Positions 44,680 to 56,867 of a stretch of DNA of 64,000 nucleotides are shown here, piece by piece (the first letter of the stretch is position 1; each line of letters opens with the position of its first letter). A program made the position numbers and the translations under genes. Under the pieces are notes generated by a model. That model was not told the origin of the DNA and did no database searches. It saw only the letters and a program-made list of their open reading frames with translations. Source of the DNA: Glebionis coronaria (Eukaryota; Streptophyta; Magnoliopsida; Asterales; Asteraceae); NCBI GenBank assembly GCA_025667525.1, contig CM046876.1, positions 533,312,038 through 533,376,037 on the forward strand, written 5' to 3'.

Positions 44680-46574
44680 TTTTGGGTCGAGTCAGGCTCG
44701 TGACTCGGTTATAAAAAACAAGCGCTCCTCGGGAGGCAGCCCGAGTATCTATCCTTTTATGTTTTAACCTCCTAAGTGTAGGGGGACCTGTATGGGTGTT
44801 TTTCTTTGTGTGGTGATGTGATTACAGGGATTAGTGCACTCTTGGAATCCCTGAAGAACCGTGCTCCCATGTTATCCGAAATCGGGTTCTATCTCTCAAC
44901 TATCGTGATTCAATTTTCTTCATACTCACATTTGAAATTGATCACTTTAGTCGTCTCTTCTTTAACTCGAGTTAACCAACGTGCACAATGTCATAAGTGT
45001 AGGGGAAACTTTTCCCACATGCTTAAACATTGAGGACAATGTTTATCTTAAGTTTAGGGGGGACTTCTATCGAAGTTTTAAGTGAACTTTTCCATGAAAA
45101 TGCCTTCATTTAACCAGAAAATCCTATTTTTCAACATTTTTCAAATTTTTTATTAACTTTGGCCATTTAGTCGTAATTTTTAAATTTTTATTATTGCTTT
45201 CATATGTATATATTTCGCAATAAAGCCAAAAATATTAATAAAGTGGTGTAGCTAGTTTAGAAATCTTTGACATATTAGGCCCGTTGCGTTTATTTTGACT
45301 CAACCCGAATAGACTTATCCAAGTTTATTCTAGCTAGTATCCTTAACCATGTAGACCTTAATTGGTTTATTAGGCTAAGCATCCACGAGTCTCATTACTT
45401 GAGATTTTAAATTGTGGAGGACGAGAAATGATAGAGTCAATTATAAGTCGGTATTCTTGCGTAAGCTCACTTGGTGTAATTATTTGCCTATTCTCCCATC
45501 ACTTGCTAATAATTTATCTGCAATAAGTAAGGTCGTACGATTTGAAAAGTTACTTAGCTTCTAGCCTAAGATCGTTTAAAAGTAGCTCGGTAATGATAAG
45601 AGTTCATAGCCAAGGCATAACTTATGAAGCGGGGCGCGAAGATTGGCGAGTCCGAAAAGGCCCTAACAAGGCATGAGGATTCCATTTTATTGCTGAAGAT
45701 CCAAAAGTGATGTGAAAAGCATTATTCCCAAAATCAATATGAAGGATCAAGACTCACGACGAAAAGCAATCAACTCCCATAAAGATCATGGAGAAGTCTA
45801 TCCGAAAAGACCCTAACAAGGTATGAGGATAAATAGATCCAAGTCCGAAAAGGAGGCGGATCGTTGTATTTTAAAATCCCAATTAGAGATTGAAGAATAA
45901 TCATGAAGTCGTGGTCAACAAAATTGGAGTACCCCTCAAAAGTCTCCAAGTGAAGAAACTCTATTACGATGAGAAGACCATTATCTCAAGAACGTCTCTC
46001 AAGATATGAAGTATGAAGTACATGCCAAATATCGGCCCGAGAAAGGTCTCAAATCGCGAACCAAGTTATGCCAAGATATGAACTTTTTGATATCCCGAGA
46101 AGCAGTTTTAAGAGATTTTGTCCTTTAGCTAACTATTGATCAAATCGTCCTACTTTGCTTTCAACCTAAATAAACTATCGAAATAAGTCCAAAAATGCAT
46201 CTTCATGATCATTCTAAGACAAAAATAAAATATAAGAGATACACCTAGGAATAAGGGAGTTTAAGCATTTAATTAAGCCATGTGTGTAAGTGTTTGAATT
46301 GCTAACTTATAATAACAATGATCTCGTTTTTAAGCTTAGTTTGGGGAACGTGAAACTTGAGGGTGATAAATCTTCGCAGCACTGAAGCCCTAATGTAAGT
46401 CCTCGATCTCTTTGCAAGTTATTTCCATCCTTCTGTTTATTCTAAAAGTTTTAATTTCTCTTAGTATTTTCATTTTCGTTTGATAGTATATTAATAAGGC
46501 CAAGGTTGATTGATTATGAGGAAAATGTAAAATTACTTTATCACTAAGCATTGCATGAGGGTATGGCAATGGTT
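44680..46574 (+). other. Non-coding 3' region of the inner element with internal polypurine tracts
   Basis: No env-like frame is found. Just after pol lies CGGGAGGCAGCCCG, a short palindrome seen in Athila-type elements. Purine tracts like the true PPT occur at 44774-44785, 44995-45005 and 45050-45062. The last follows TTGAGGACAATGTTTATC. Parts of the region match the outer element's 3' region (for example TTTTGACTCAACCCGA and CTAGCTAGTATCCTTAACC). Confidence 0.75.
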
Positions 46575-46588
46575 AAGTGTAGGGGATT
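46575..46588 (+). other. Polypurine tract of the inner element
   Basis: AAGTGTAGGGGATT abuts the 3' LTR start at 46589. The outer element uses the same sequence at 52803-52816. Confidence 0.85.
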
Positions 46589-48327
46589 TGATAGGTGTGA
46601 AAACACCCATCCTTTTACCACTTAATTCTGGCTAAAACAAGACCAAAACACGTATTTAATATCATTTGTTTGGAATTATGCGTGGTTTTTGTGTTTATTG
46701 TGTTTTCAGAGTCAACCGGGAGAGTATTGAAGAAAACATGGGATTGCACGGGTTTTATCAAGGAAAAAGACTCAAGACGAAGTCTATTGTCCAAGAGATG
46801 CAAAAGATTTGAAGTCATTGTGCCTATTTGAAGATTTATCGAAGAATAGAGCCAAAGATGGAAGATTCATATATGTCGAAGAACTCGAGTCTATTAAATA
46901 AAAGATTATAAGACGAGTTGGAATTATTCACCGACACTTCTCAAATCCAAGTCGGAAACGTTTATTTAAAGACGCATGAAGACTAAAGAAGAAAGAAGAA
47001 AAAGGAGCCCAACCAAAGCCCAATCACAAAGCCCACCACCATACACACGCCTATATAAAGCCCTTACTTCACAAATTTTCACACACTTAGTTAGTTTTTA
47101 GTTTTGATTCTCTCTAGTTTTAGAGAGAGAAAGTTCTAAACTTTCTCTCACTAGATTTCATCTTTTTCCATTTCAATATCAAAACTTTGTATTACCTTTT
47201 CATTAATCAAGATCAAGTTTTTATCTTTTAATTTTTAATCTCATCCTTCCTTTCTTTAATTTTCATTGATTTTGGTACAAATCTCGTATGATCCGTGTTG
47301 TTCATCAATGATTTGTGCTTAAAAAGTTGATTACTTTTTATGTTTCCTTAAGTTTATACACTAATAAGCTTTAAGATCCTTGTTCTTATTGGCTTATTGG
47401 TTGATTTAGCTTATTTTACTTTTTAAAGTTTTTATGAAAAGTTCATCTCTTTATCATTTGATTTATGCTTTTGCTTATTTGAAGTTTAGATAAGGTGTTC
47501 TTAGTACTTATTTGATCAGCTTATTATTGGATTCGATTTAGTTTGGGTTTTAGCTTATCCTAATAGCTTATTTCCCTTGCTTTTGTCCCGAATTTGCACC
47601 ATTTTCGGAAAGGGTAACTCCCTTTTCCGATCGAGTATTCTGACCAAGGACCCCCCCCCCCCCCCCTTATTCCGATCCTTAGATCGGAAAAGGGTTTTGT
47701 TTTCCGATTGGTTCCATTTTGGCAACATTCCGATTTGTCCCTCCAAGCCTTATTCCGATTGTACTCATTTTGATTATTCCGATTGGTACCCACAATTATT
47801 CCGATCTAGCCACTATTCCAGTTATTCCGATTTGATCTTCTTTGGCACATTCCGATTGAGGCTAGTTTAGTTTTTCCGATTGGTGGCATTTTGAACATTC
47901 CGATTGGCATCATTTTCATCATATTCCGATCACACGATCGGAATAATATTTCGATTGAAGGCAGTTTTCCCATTAGTCCGATTCACCTGTTTTGTTTTGT
48001 TTCGATCTTACTTTCTTTTAGCACTTTTCTAATAGTACTTATTTTTTTTACAAAGTTTTCCAAGTGTTAGTTTTTATTAAGTGTTTACTTATTTTTCTCT
48101 AATATTATCTTTAAGATTTCAAGCCTTTAATTTTAACTTGCCTTTTTAGTTTAAACTTTCAAGTCTTTAATTTTACTCTTCGACACTTAATTAATTGTTA
48201 TTAGTTTAAAATAGATAAACAACCGAACTCCTTTTTATTAACCAAGAACAAATCATTCCACTTAAGGCCGAGATCAATTCGAGAGGACTGTGAGAGAATT
48301 TAGAACCCATACAAAATCATAGTATCA
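46589..48327 (+). repeat. 3' LTR of the inner Athila-type element
   Basis: Near-identical to 37045-38777. The C-run is 16 long (47651-47666), the main source of the 6-bp length difference. The TTCCGAT array is retained. Confidence 0.95.
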
Positions 48328-50247
48328 GATGTGCATGCCATTACTCTTTCTTGTGTTACTTGTGGAGGTCCCCATTCCTATGAACAATGTGATAAGGTGC
48401 AAGGTTATCAAGGGGAATGTTATGCTTACCAAGAGGAACATCGTGAACACTTCAAGCCAAATATCAATCCTAATAACCTTTCTTACAAATCTCAAAATTA
48501 CCTTACTCCACCGGGATTCCCACCCCAACCACCCACCCAACTTCAACAAAATCCTCCTCAAGTGTTACAAAGGAATCAAGGTCAAAGACCACCTTACCAA
48601 GGGAATAACTATAGACCACCAAATACCTTTAACAATCAAGCAAATACCTTTCAAGGTAACAATCAAGGGTTTTACAATCAACCTCCACCTTTCCAACCCC
48701 AAGGTTTTCAAGGAAATGTGCCACAAGATTATAACACAATTGAGCTTTTTCACAAAATGAATCAAGAGAATGAAAGGAGGTTCCAAGCTAATGAGAAAAT
48801 AATGAGAGAGATGCATGAAGCTAATGAGAAAAGAATGAGAGAAATGCATGAAGACACAAATAAGAAGTTTATGATGCTTTATAATCAAAGACCACAAGGA
48901 GCTTTTCCATCTAACACACAAGCAAATCCAAGGGCAAATGTCAATGCTATTACAACGAGAAGTGGAAAGACAACAAAGGATCCTTCACCTCCTAAAACTC
49001 CTATTGTTCCACCCACTTTTGTTCCTACATGTGACAAGTCTTCTACATCTAGTTATCCTATTTCTCCCACTTACACACCTACTCATGAAGAACTCGATAA
49101 AGAAAATCCTTCATCAACCACTCAACCACAACCAAAACCAAGTCTTCCTTATCCATCAAGATTGAGAAAAGAAAAGCTTAAGAACAAGGATGATATCCAA
49201 GTTTCAAACTTTTTGAGGATGTTCAAGCAACTTAACATCAATATCTCCTTTGCGGAAGCTTTAACCAATATGCCTAAGTTTGCTAAGATGATTAAGGACT
49301 TACTTTCTAACAAGGAGAGATTGGTGGGTTTGCCTAATACTTCCTTGAATGAAAATTGCTCCGCGGTTTTGCTTAAGAAGTTTCCTACTAAGCTTGGAGA
49401 TCCGGGGAGGTTTTTGATTCCGTGTAATTTCCCGGGGGTGGAAAACTGTATGGCTTTAGCGGATTTAGAAGCAAGCATAAATCTCATGCCATTATCGGTT
49501 TGGAAGAGACTTTCACTTCCCGAGCTAACTCCTACTAAGATGACTCTTGAGTTGGCCAACCGTACTATAGCTTATCCGGTGGGAGTTGCGGAGGATGTTT
49601 TTGTTGGGGTTGATAGATATACCTTTCCCGCGGATTTTGTGGTGGTTGATTATGATATGGATCCTAGAGTACCTTTGATTGTTGGTAGGCCATTTTTGAG
49701 AACGGGTCGAACTCTAATAGATGTGGCGGAGGGTGAACTTACAATGCGGGTAGGAGATGAGAGAGTTGTGTTTAACATGGGGAAGTTGTCTAAAAAGTCT
49801 AGTGAGCCCGAAGCGGTAAAACATATTGATGTTGTGCATGAGGAGGAAACACAAGATGATATCCCTGATGAAGTTTGTGATGAATACTTTTATGAAGCTT
49901 GCTCAAATGGAGATTATGATTTACCTCATGTTGAGACCATTGCTTCCATTACTTCATCCTTGGATTTTCATGAACATCAAGAGCTAAACTTTGGTGAAAC
50001 CCCATATGACAATCTACTTTTCTACAATGATAACCATATTCATGAGGACTGTAGTGATGGAGAATCTCTTTTTTGTGATACACCAACATATGATGACTAT
50101 AGTGACGATGAGCTTTCTACTTGTGACTCTCCATTTGTTGATGATCATACTTCCTTTGGTTTTGAGGAATCACCAATTTTTGATAGACCAATCTATGATG
50201 TTTATGGTGATGAGGCGGATTCTATAATGGATGAGAGTGATGATTAG
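48328..50247 (+). pseudogene. Gag C-terminus and protease of the outer Athila-type element
   Basis: A 638-codon open frame resumes directly after the inner element. It has a knuckle CVTCGGPHSYEQC (C-X2-C-X3-H-X4-C), a Gln/Asn/Pro-rich stretch, a heptad-like helix (MREMHEANEKRMREMHED), and a protease region with LGDPGRFLIPCNFPG, SINLMPLSVWKRL and DPRVPLIVGRPFLRTGR. The protease active-site motif reads DLEA where the inner element has DLGA, so the conserved glycine is lost. An acidic Asp/Glu-rich tail follows. There is no start codon of its own: it is the 3' part of the interrupted gag. No RT follows. Confidence 0.88.
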
Positions 50248-50763
50248 CGGAGGATATATCTTTTGATTACACTCTTGGTTATCTTGATGAGGAGGGGGAC
50301 ATACTTTATCTAGAATCTCTATTGCATGACGATCGTTTACCTACTTCCTTGTCCACTTCAACCCTTTCATGTGAAAATGGAAAACAAACCATGATGGTTC
50401 CTTCCAAGAGCTTGTTGTTACCCATTCCTCCACAACCTTTCTCTCACCATGTGAACTACAAGAGAGAGTCTTCTAAGGCAACCAACACTTGTTGTTTTCC
50501 CCATCAAGGAACGGATTTTTGATCCTGGCATAGAGCTTGCTAAACTATCTCAGTATCCGCCTGATGCAACAAAAGGAAAACTTGTGAAAGATTTGAGAGC
50601 ATCACCTTATTACCTTGTGAAGAACATATGGGAAAACATTTTGGAGAACAACACCTCACTCTTTTCACCTTTGCTTGGGAAGTTAGTTGTGGATTTTTGT
50701 TATAAGTGGGATGGTAATTATGTATTTGATCCTGGGGGATATTTATGGAGTTTTGATAAATGA
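50248..50763 (+). pseudogene. Decayed post-protease segment of the outer element
   Basis: After the stop at 50247 the reading shifts: SFDYTLGYLDEEGDILYLESLL continues in another frame to 50522. An overlapping third frame (FPIKERIFDPGIELAKL, YYLVKNIWENILENN, ending GGYLWSFDK) runs to 50763. The first resembles the acidic linker before RT in Athila elements. The second is not recognised; it occupies the place where RT-RNase H-integrase should be and could mark the far side of the deletion (env-like or other). Confidence 0.4.
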
Positions 50764-52802
50764 AAACTTGTTTTACCTCATCATGGAGATTTTTCTTAAA
50801 AAGGGCAAAAAAATTTCTTCTCCATGATAGGTTTTAGACACTTTTAAAGTGTGGGATGAGTCGAGCTAGAGACTCCTTAACTCAAGCATCATATAACTAG
50901 GTTTAGAGTGTTGTAGGTTAGCAATAAGGGTATAGAATTGGAGATAAGTGTAGGGAGACTTTCTTTTGTCTTCATGATGTTTGTAGGTTTGCTCACTTAT
51001 TTCATGCTTTGGAGCTTATCGAGGAGGCCCTTGTATCCGGTTCACTTTGTTACTATTGTGATCTTTCATTGACACCTTGTGCTTAAACATGAATTCACCA
51101 ATAGTTGATCTTTCCTTAACGTGGGTTAAGCAAAGTCTATTCATTGTCATAAGTGTAGGGGAAGTTTTTATACTTCCATGCTCTTAAACATTGAGGACAA
51201 TGTTTAGCTTAAGTGTAGGGGAGTCTTCTATCGAAGTTACCTTACCTAGAACTTGTCATTGTCCTTCATGATAACATGGAAAATTAAATTTTCAAACATT
51301 TTTCAAATTTTTGATCTACTTTGGCCACCAAAAATATGCATTCATAATTTTTGCATTAATCATGTTTCATTTGCATATCACATTTGCATTGTATATATTT
51401 CTTCTTTTATTTTGCATCAAAAATATGTAAAAAGAAAGAAAAATATAATAAAAACATGGTTTAACAATTTTAGACTTCTTTGACATATTAGGCACGCCAT
51501 GGATATTTTGACTCAACCCGAGTTTGCTTATCTTAGCACTCTCTAGCTAGTATCCTTAACCATGTAGTCCTTCATTGGTCTATTAGGCTAAGCATCCACC
51601 ACTCTCATTATTTGAGATTTTAAATTTGTGGAGAATGAGAAATGATAGAGTCGAAGTAAGTATAAAAGGGCTAGATAAACTTCATGATAATTACTTGTGG
51701 CTAAACCCTTCTCTTCTTTACCTCTATTTTCTTCGCATGTATATATGTTAATAAATAATCAAGAACGGTTTTAATTGGTCTGTAATCTCTTATGCATTTT
51801 TGTCTAATCATTCATGGTGGGTATAAGTAAGTCTTAAGATTCTAAGTTAGAACGTTTTATGTGTACTGGACTTATGTCATGCTCAATATTTAGCGGGTGT
51901 TTTTCCTTTTATTCTTTTCAACTTTCTTTGTGAGGAATAAAGAAAAATAAGAGCGGCTTATAAAAAAAATGAATGGCTAGAAAAAAAAGAAAAAGAAAAA
52001 AAATAATTATACAAGACTCCCAAGAGGGGCAGTGTGGTGTTAATTATAGTGACTATTGAGTTCTAATATTACCTTGACGGGTTGCGGGGATTCAATAGAT
52101 TGCTCCAATCCAATATTACCTTGACGGGTTGTGGGGTTGAAGATCCAAAGTCTCAAAAAGATGGCGGATGTAAATTATTGCATGAGTTTTATTTTTCTTT
52201 CCTTAGCAAGTGTGTAGCTACTTATGAAAGCATGACATGAGGATTTTACACATAAGGCGAATGGCTTATTACTCTTGAAACGGACTTATATTAATTGTGA
52301 GCGGTTCTTCAAGTAATGGATGAGAGGATTACTTAGGATTAAAACCGTGCTTCCTTATTTTTGGATTTTGCATTTCTTATATTTCACACTTGAAATAAAT
52401 GACAAATTTGCCCACAAGCAATTTGCTCAAATAATAACTGGTTCCACATTTAATTGTCATGAATAAGTTGATGCACTTTTTACTTGTGAATGCAATGATC
52501 CCATTTTTAAGCTTGGTATGGGGAAAGTGAAACTTGAGGGTGATAAATGTCCATGGTACCCAAGCCCTAATCAAAGTCATTGAATTCTTTATGAGTTATT
52601 TCTATCAAACCATTTCAAGAAAAACCAAAAAGATATAGATAGAATTGTATTTTGTTCATTACATTGTTAAAAATCAAAATCATGCATCATATAGTGTAGA
52701 GTAGTGTAGATGCATTCCATAATGGCCAAGGTGGATTAATTATGAGGAGAATGTAAACTTGTGCTTTAAAATATAGCATTGCATGAGGAAATGACAATGT
52801 TC
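50764..52802 (+). other. Non-coding 3' region of the outer element with internal polypurine tracts
   Basis: PPT-like tracts occur at 50946-50957, 51151-51161 and 51211-51221. The motif TTGAGGACAATGTTTAGC precedes the third, as in the inner element. The region also contains A-rich low-complexity sequence near 51960-52010. No gene is seen. Confidence 0.7.
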
Positions 52803-52816
52803 AAGTGTAGGGGATT
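52803..52816 (+). other. Polypurine tract of the outer element
   Basis: AAGTGTAGGGGATT directly precedes the 3' LTR at 52817. Confidence 0.85.
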
Positions 52817-55800
52817 TGATATGAGCAAAAACTCATATCAATTTATCAACAAATCACCCTAAAACATAAGAAAAATACCTAAACTTTGTGCTATAAAGCG
52901 GAATTATGTGGTATGTTTTGTGTTTGTGCTCAAATAGGTAAGAAGGATACAATTTCAAGCAAACAAAGGAAAATCAAGCTTAATTTGATGAAAAAGAAAA
53001 AGAAGGATCAAAAGTGACAAGACTTTCAAGATAAAGGACCTATCTTGACAATCTGCCAAAGATGAAGGACCAAAAGTGTAAATATGACAAAGTCAAGTTC
53101 AAAGTCAAATCTGGTCAACTCTCAAGTCAACCAAGTCAAAGGGCTTAAATGTTTAAAAATACAAGTTGAAGGACTGAAATTGTCAAAGAAATGAAGAATA
53201 TAGCTCAAAAGTTCAACTGCCAAAGTTAAGGGGTCATTTCTGCCATTTTTGGAAAGTCATGTTATACTTGATCCGTGTGAAATGCCTTCAACCAATGGGA
53301 AGCTAGAAAACAAGAAACAAGGATCACCAACTCAGCTTAATTAATTCCCACTAGGGCCGCCAGCATTTAATGCCCGTATCTAAACAGTGTTGCGCACTCA
53401 CATTGCCTCAACCAATGAAAACATGCCATGCAATAATCTTTTTATCTAAATTGGATAACAATCCGTGTGAGCTTTTGAAGACCAATAACAATGTGCCACG
53501 TGTCATCTTCTTCAACAAATTTACCAGGATCGGGTTTAAGCTAGGATGCGTTTCAGAAGATGACGTAAACATGAAAAGTGATCGTTTTTTAGAGAGGAAT
53601 ACAACCATAAAACTCAATTAACATGACAATATCTCAATCAAAAATCCCCAAAAGTGTTCTTCACCTGCAAATTCAATTATGCAGAATTGTCTACGTGGAA
53701 GCTTTTGATTGGTTCTAACACGTCACCAACCCCAACCACTTTACATTTCTAGTCTATAAATACCCTAGATTAGCCTTCATTTCTGGTAATGTAGAAAAGT
53801 GTGAAAACACACACACTTTTAATTTTCTCTCATCTTTGTTAGTTTTTAGCTTAACAACTCAAGAGTCTGACAAACTCTTGAGTCTGTTAATAGTTGTAAC
53901 CAATTACCAGCTTTGTAACCAACTCAATTCCTAAATCAATAAAATTTTCATTTTCCCTCCAAATTCTTCATTGCTATTCTACTGTTCCTATCCTGAATCT
54001 TGTTACTCTGTTGCTGTTCTAGTTAGTTATGATCACTATCTGATCATGATTAGCTAAGTTTTGGAGATATTGTAGCTGTTGAAGTGTTCTGTTCAGTCAA
54101 TTCCAGTCCTAGTTGATTTTGCAAAATTCAAGTTCAACAATGGTGATTTAGTTGATTGTAGCTGATGATTAGTAGATGTTTGGTAGTTTCTAGTGCTAAG
54201 GTGGTGGTTAGCACTAGCTTAGAAAGCTCAGCGCTTCTCTACTCCCCAATGGAGGCCTAAGCTAGAAGGTTTCACATTCTGAGTTCTTATTCCACTGAAT
54301 TGTTGCTTGGATGCTTCATTCCTAGTTAATCCTTGATTGAATGCATGATAAAATGTGTTTAGCTTGTCTTTGATCTGATTTCAGTGATAGAGTAGCTTTA
54401 TTGTAGCTTATAACCTGCTTATTAGTCATATTCTTGTCCTGTATTTTCAGCATTTATCAGTCAAAATAGCTTAACAAGTCATTTTGAGTCTTAGCCTTTT
54501 AAACTGTTTGAAACTAGTTTAATTACACTTCATTCTAGCTAATAAACTTAGTCTGATATTTATTTTTACTCAGTTGAACTAATTACTTAAAAACCTTTCA
54601 TAAAAGTTTGAAAAAGATCAGAAAAGTGGTGTTTGGGATTAACCTACAAGTTGCTTGTTAAGTGTTAGTTTTTGGTAAATTTTGGTTCATTTCAAGTCAC
54701 TTAGTCATAACTAATCTAGTTCAGTCATTTTTAAGTCAAGGATTTGGTCAAACAAGCAATTGGTACACAAAAAGGTTTGGGTCAGTTTTTGTTAAGAAAG
54801 TTTTCAGAAAGTATTGATTTTCAATTGCTTGGCAAATCTTTGTTTCTTGATGAAATTCCTTCAAACCAGCTTTTAATCATCACTCAATATATGAACTTTT
54901 AGTGAGTAAAAGGAAATTGTACAGTATCTAGTTTTAAGTGAGAAATAAGCCAATTAATAAGCACTTGAGCAATTGCATTTCCCTATGATAAAAACATGGA
55001 CTGATTTCTTATATCTACATTTCCACTTCATAAACTTGCTGATTTTCTTTTACATTTCCATTTAGAAAGTGTTCTTGAGTAGGTTTTGAGAATTTGAGCT
55101 TTTTGAAAAATCTGGTCAACAAAAGTCAACATAAGCTCATTTTAGCTTATTTTCAGATTTAGAGCTTATTACTGGATCTTTTTCTTGAAACTAGATTTCC
55201 CGTTCTTCTTTTGAGCTGTTTAACAAATTTCTTTAATAAAATCAAGTAGTGCATGATTAGCTTTTCAGTTAGCTTATTTTGAGCTTATTAGGATTTGCTT
55301 ATTAGAGTTCTAGGCAGTTTTAGCTTAATTCCTTGGATAGGTCTAGCTTATTTTTTATTTTAAGACGTTTGAAATTGGTTTGAGCTTATTTGGTTAAGAA
55401 ACGAGCTCAAACGAGCTTATTTTACTCCTTAACCCGTTTTTGGTTAAAAACTCTTTAAAATTGCACTTTGGTCCTTTTGGTATTAAGCAGTTTCTAAATC
55501 AGGCTAATCTTCCAACTTTTTAGGTTTTGCAAAAGAATAGTCCTTGTATTTTCAAGTTTGTTTCAAAAGTGGTTAGTCAGTTTCCAATTAGTTAAAAATT
55601 AGTTACTTTGTTTGTTAAATTTTCATTTTGAGTCCATTTAGTTAACTGATTTTGCATAATTAGTCCCTAGACTTTTTGACTTTAAATTTTTAGCATTTAA
55701 TTTTCATTGAATTTACATTTTCAGTCCTTATAGTTTGTAGAATTTACAATTTAGCATTTTACTTGAATAAAAACTTGGTTTGTGCACTTTGTTTTACGTA

Positions 55801-55958
55801 TAAGTAGATTGTATTTTTCATTTTGGCAAGGCTTTGTTTGAATTAGCTATAGAATATCCAAATACTTTACCAACCAAAAACAATTAAAAAATCAATCTTG
55901 TTAGGACTTTCAGTTTGTTAAGAACTGAGAAAAACGAACTTCAACTATACACATTTCA
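52817..55958 (+). repeat. 3' LTR of the outer Athila-type element
   Basis: It has the same length and ends as 32153-35294, with scattered substitutions and balancing small indels. The terminal hairpin, TATA box and AATAAA are retained. Confidence 0.95.
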
Positions 55959-55963
55959 GGGAT

Positions 55964-56325
55964 CAACAAGTATTTTGGTGTAAAATACCATCGGTTTTAA
56001 AAAAAGTTTCAGACCTCTAACAAATTTTGTACCAGTATCACTTCTAAAAACTTTTATGATTTTACAAACTTAACCAGATTTAAAAAACCAACAACATGAT
56101 CGTAAACCTTGTTTTTTTTTTCAGAAGAAACACCCAAACAACTTTGGTGTAATCATCAACCACTGTAATTAAGAACCTATAACCATCCCTGCTCATAATC
56201 ATATATGGACCCCAAACATCAAGATGGAAAACATCACCCAGACTTTTAGTCTCATATTTACTTAAGTTAAATAATTTCATAATTTGTTTAGCTTTATGAA
56301 AAAATTCACAAGGTTTGAAATTATC
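55964..56325 (-). pseudogene. Copia integrase fragment (minus strand)
   Basis: Minus-strand reading shows HKAKQIMKLFNL, HLDVWGPYMIMSRDGYRF and VVDDYTKVVWVFLLKKK, the start of a Copia integrase core. In another frame SDTGTKFVRGL, covering the second catalytic Asp region, follows. The zinc-finger cysteine position reads CEFFHKAK instead of CxxC. The fragment stops at the outer Athila insertion site, and no continuation is seen on the other side (before 32148). Confidence 0.75.
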
Positions 56326-56867
56326 ATGACCTATATCCTTTACTTCCTTATCCTAAAATACACACCGAAGATCCATTTCGTCTCTTGTTTTTTCTCTCTA
56401 CCCCAATCTAGTTCACTCTCTACCAATCCATCATGATGCAATCATGAATCCATCATAGATCTATCCCGACATAATCATCACGAATTATCAAGTATTCATC
56501 ACAACTCCATCACCACGAATTCATATTGAATCGATCCATCATCAGGTTAGTGATTTTTTCTTTACTTTAGCTTGATTTGATTAAGCTTATTACCATCATT
56601 CGAATTTATAAGCATTCAATTAGCTTATTTTGAATGAATTATGTGAATAAGTTGATTTGTTTGAATAAGCTTATTAATAAGATTTTGAATTAGATGAGAG
56701 TTACGAATAAGCTTATTAGTTAGATTATTTGATTATTTTGTTGAATTATAAGCTAGCTTATTAGCTTATGTTAACGAGTTATTAGATTATTTGAATATAG
56801 AGAATCATGAATAAGCTTATGAGCATGTTAATGAGCTGTATTATTAGGATTTTTTATGTGTGTTGAT
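56326..56867. other. AT-rich gene-free DNA with AATAAGCTTATT palindromes
   Basis: No gene is seen. The perfect 12-bp palindrome AATAAGCTTATT occurs at 56664-56675 and 56706-56717, with several partial copies (AGCTTATT, AATAAGCTT) between 56570 and 56840. It may be LTR debris. Confidence 0.4.

Larger units (their letters stand above)
37045..48327 (+). mobile_element. Inner Athila-type Gypsy element, 11.3 kb, nested in gag of the outer one
   Basis: LTRs at 37045-38777 (1733 bp) and 46589-48327 (1739 bp). Target duplication GATGT is perfect (37040-37044 and 48328-48332). PBS, PPT, gag, protease, RT, RNase H and integrase are all present in Gypsy order. The LTRs differ by about eight substitutions by eye plus small indels, mainly in a C-run (9 versus 16). 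It is younger than its host element, as the nesting requires. Three in-frame stops and one frameshift break the polyprotein. Confidence 0.96.
32153..55958 (+). mobile_element. Outer Athila-type Gypsy element, 23.8 kb including a nested element
   Basis: Both LTRs are 3142 bp (32153-35294 and 52817-55958). The target duplication GGGAT is perfect (32148-32152 and 55959-55963). The PBS is of tRNA-Asp type and the PPT is AAGTGTAGGGGATT. The internal region carries a frameshifted gag, interrupted at 37044/48328 by the inner element, and a long gag C-terminal-protease frame. There is no RT, RNase H or integrase, so it is a non-autonomous derivative. Without the inner element it is about 12.5 kb. In the first 300 bp of the two LTRs I count seven differences by eye, so it is old but not ancient. 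Confidence 0.95.
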
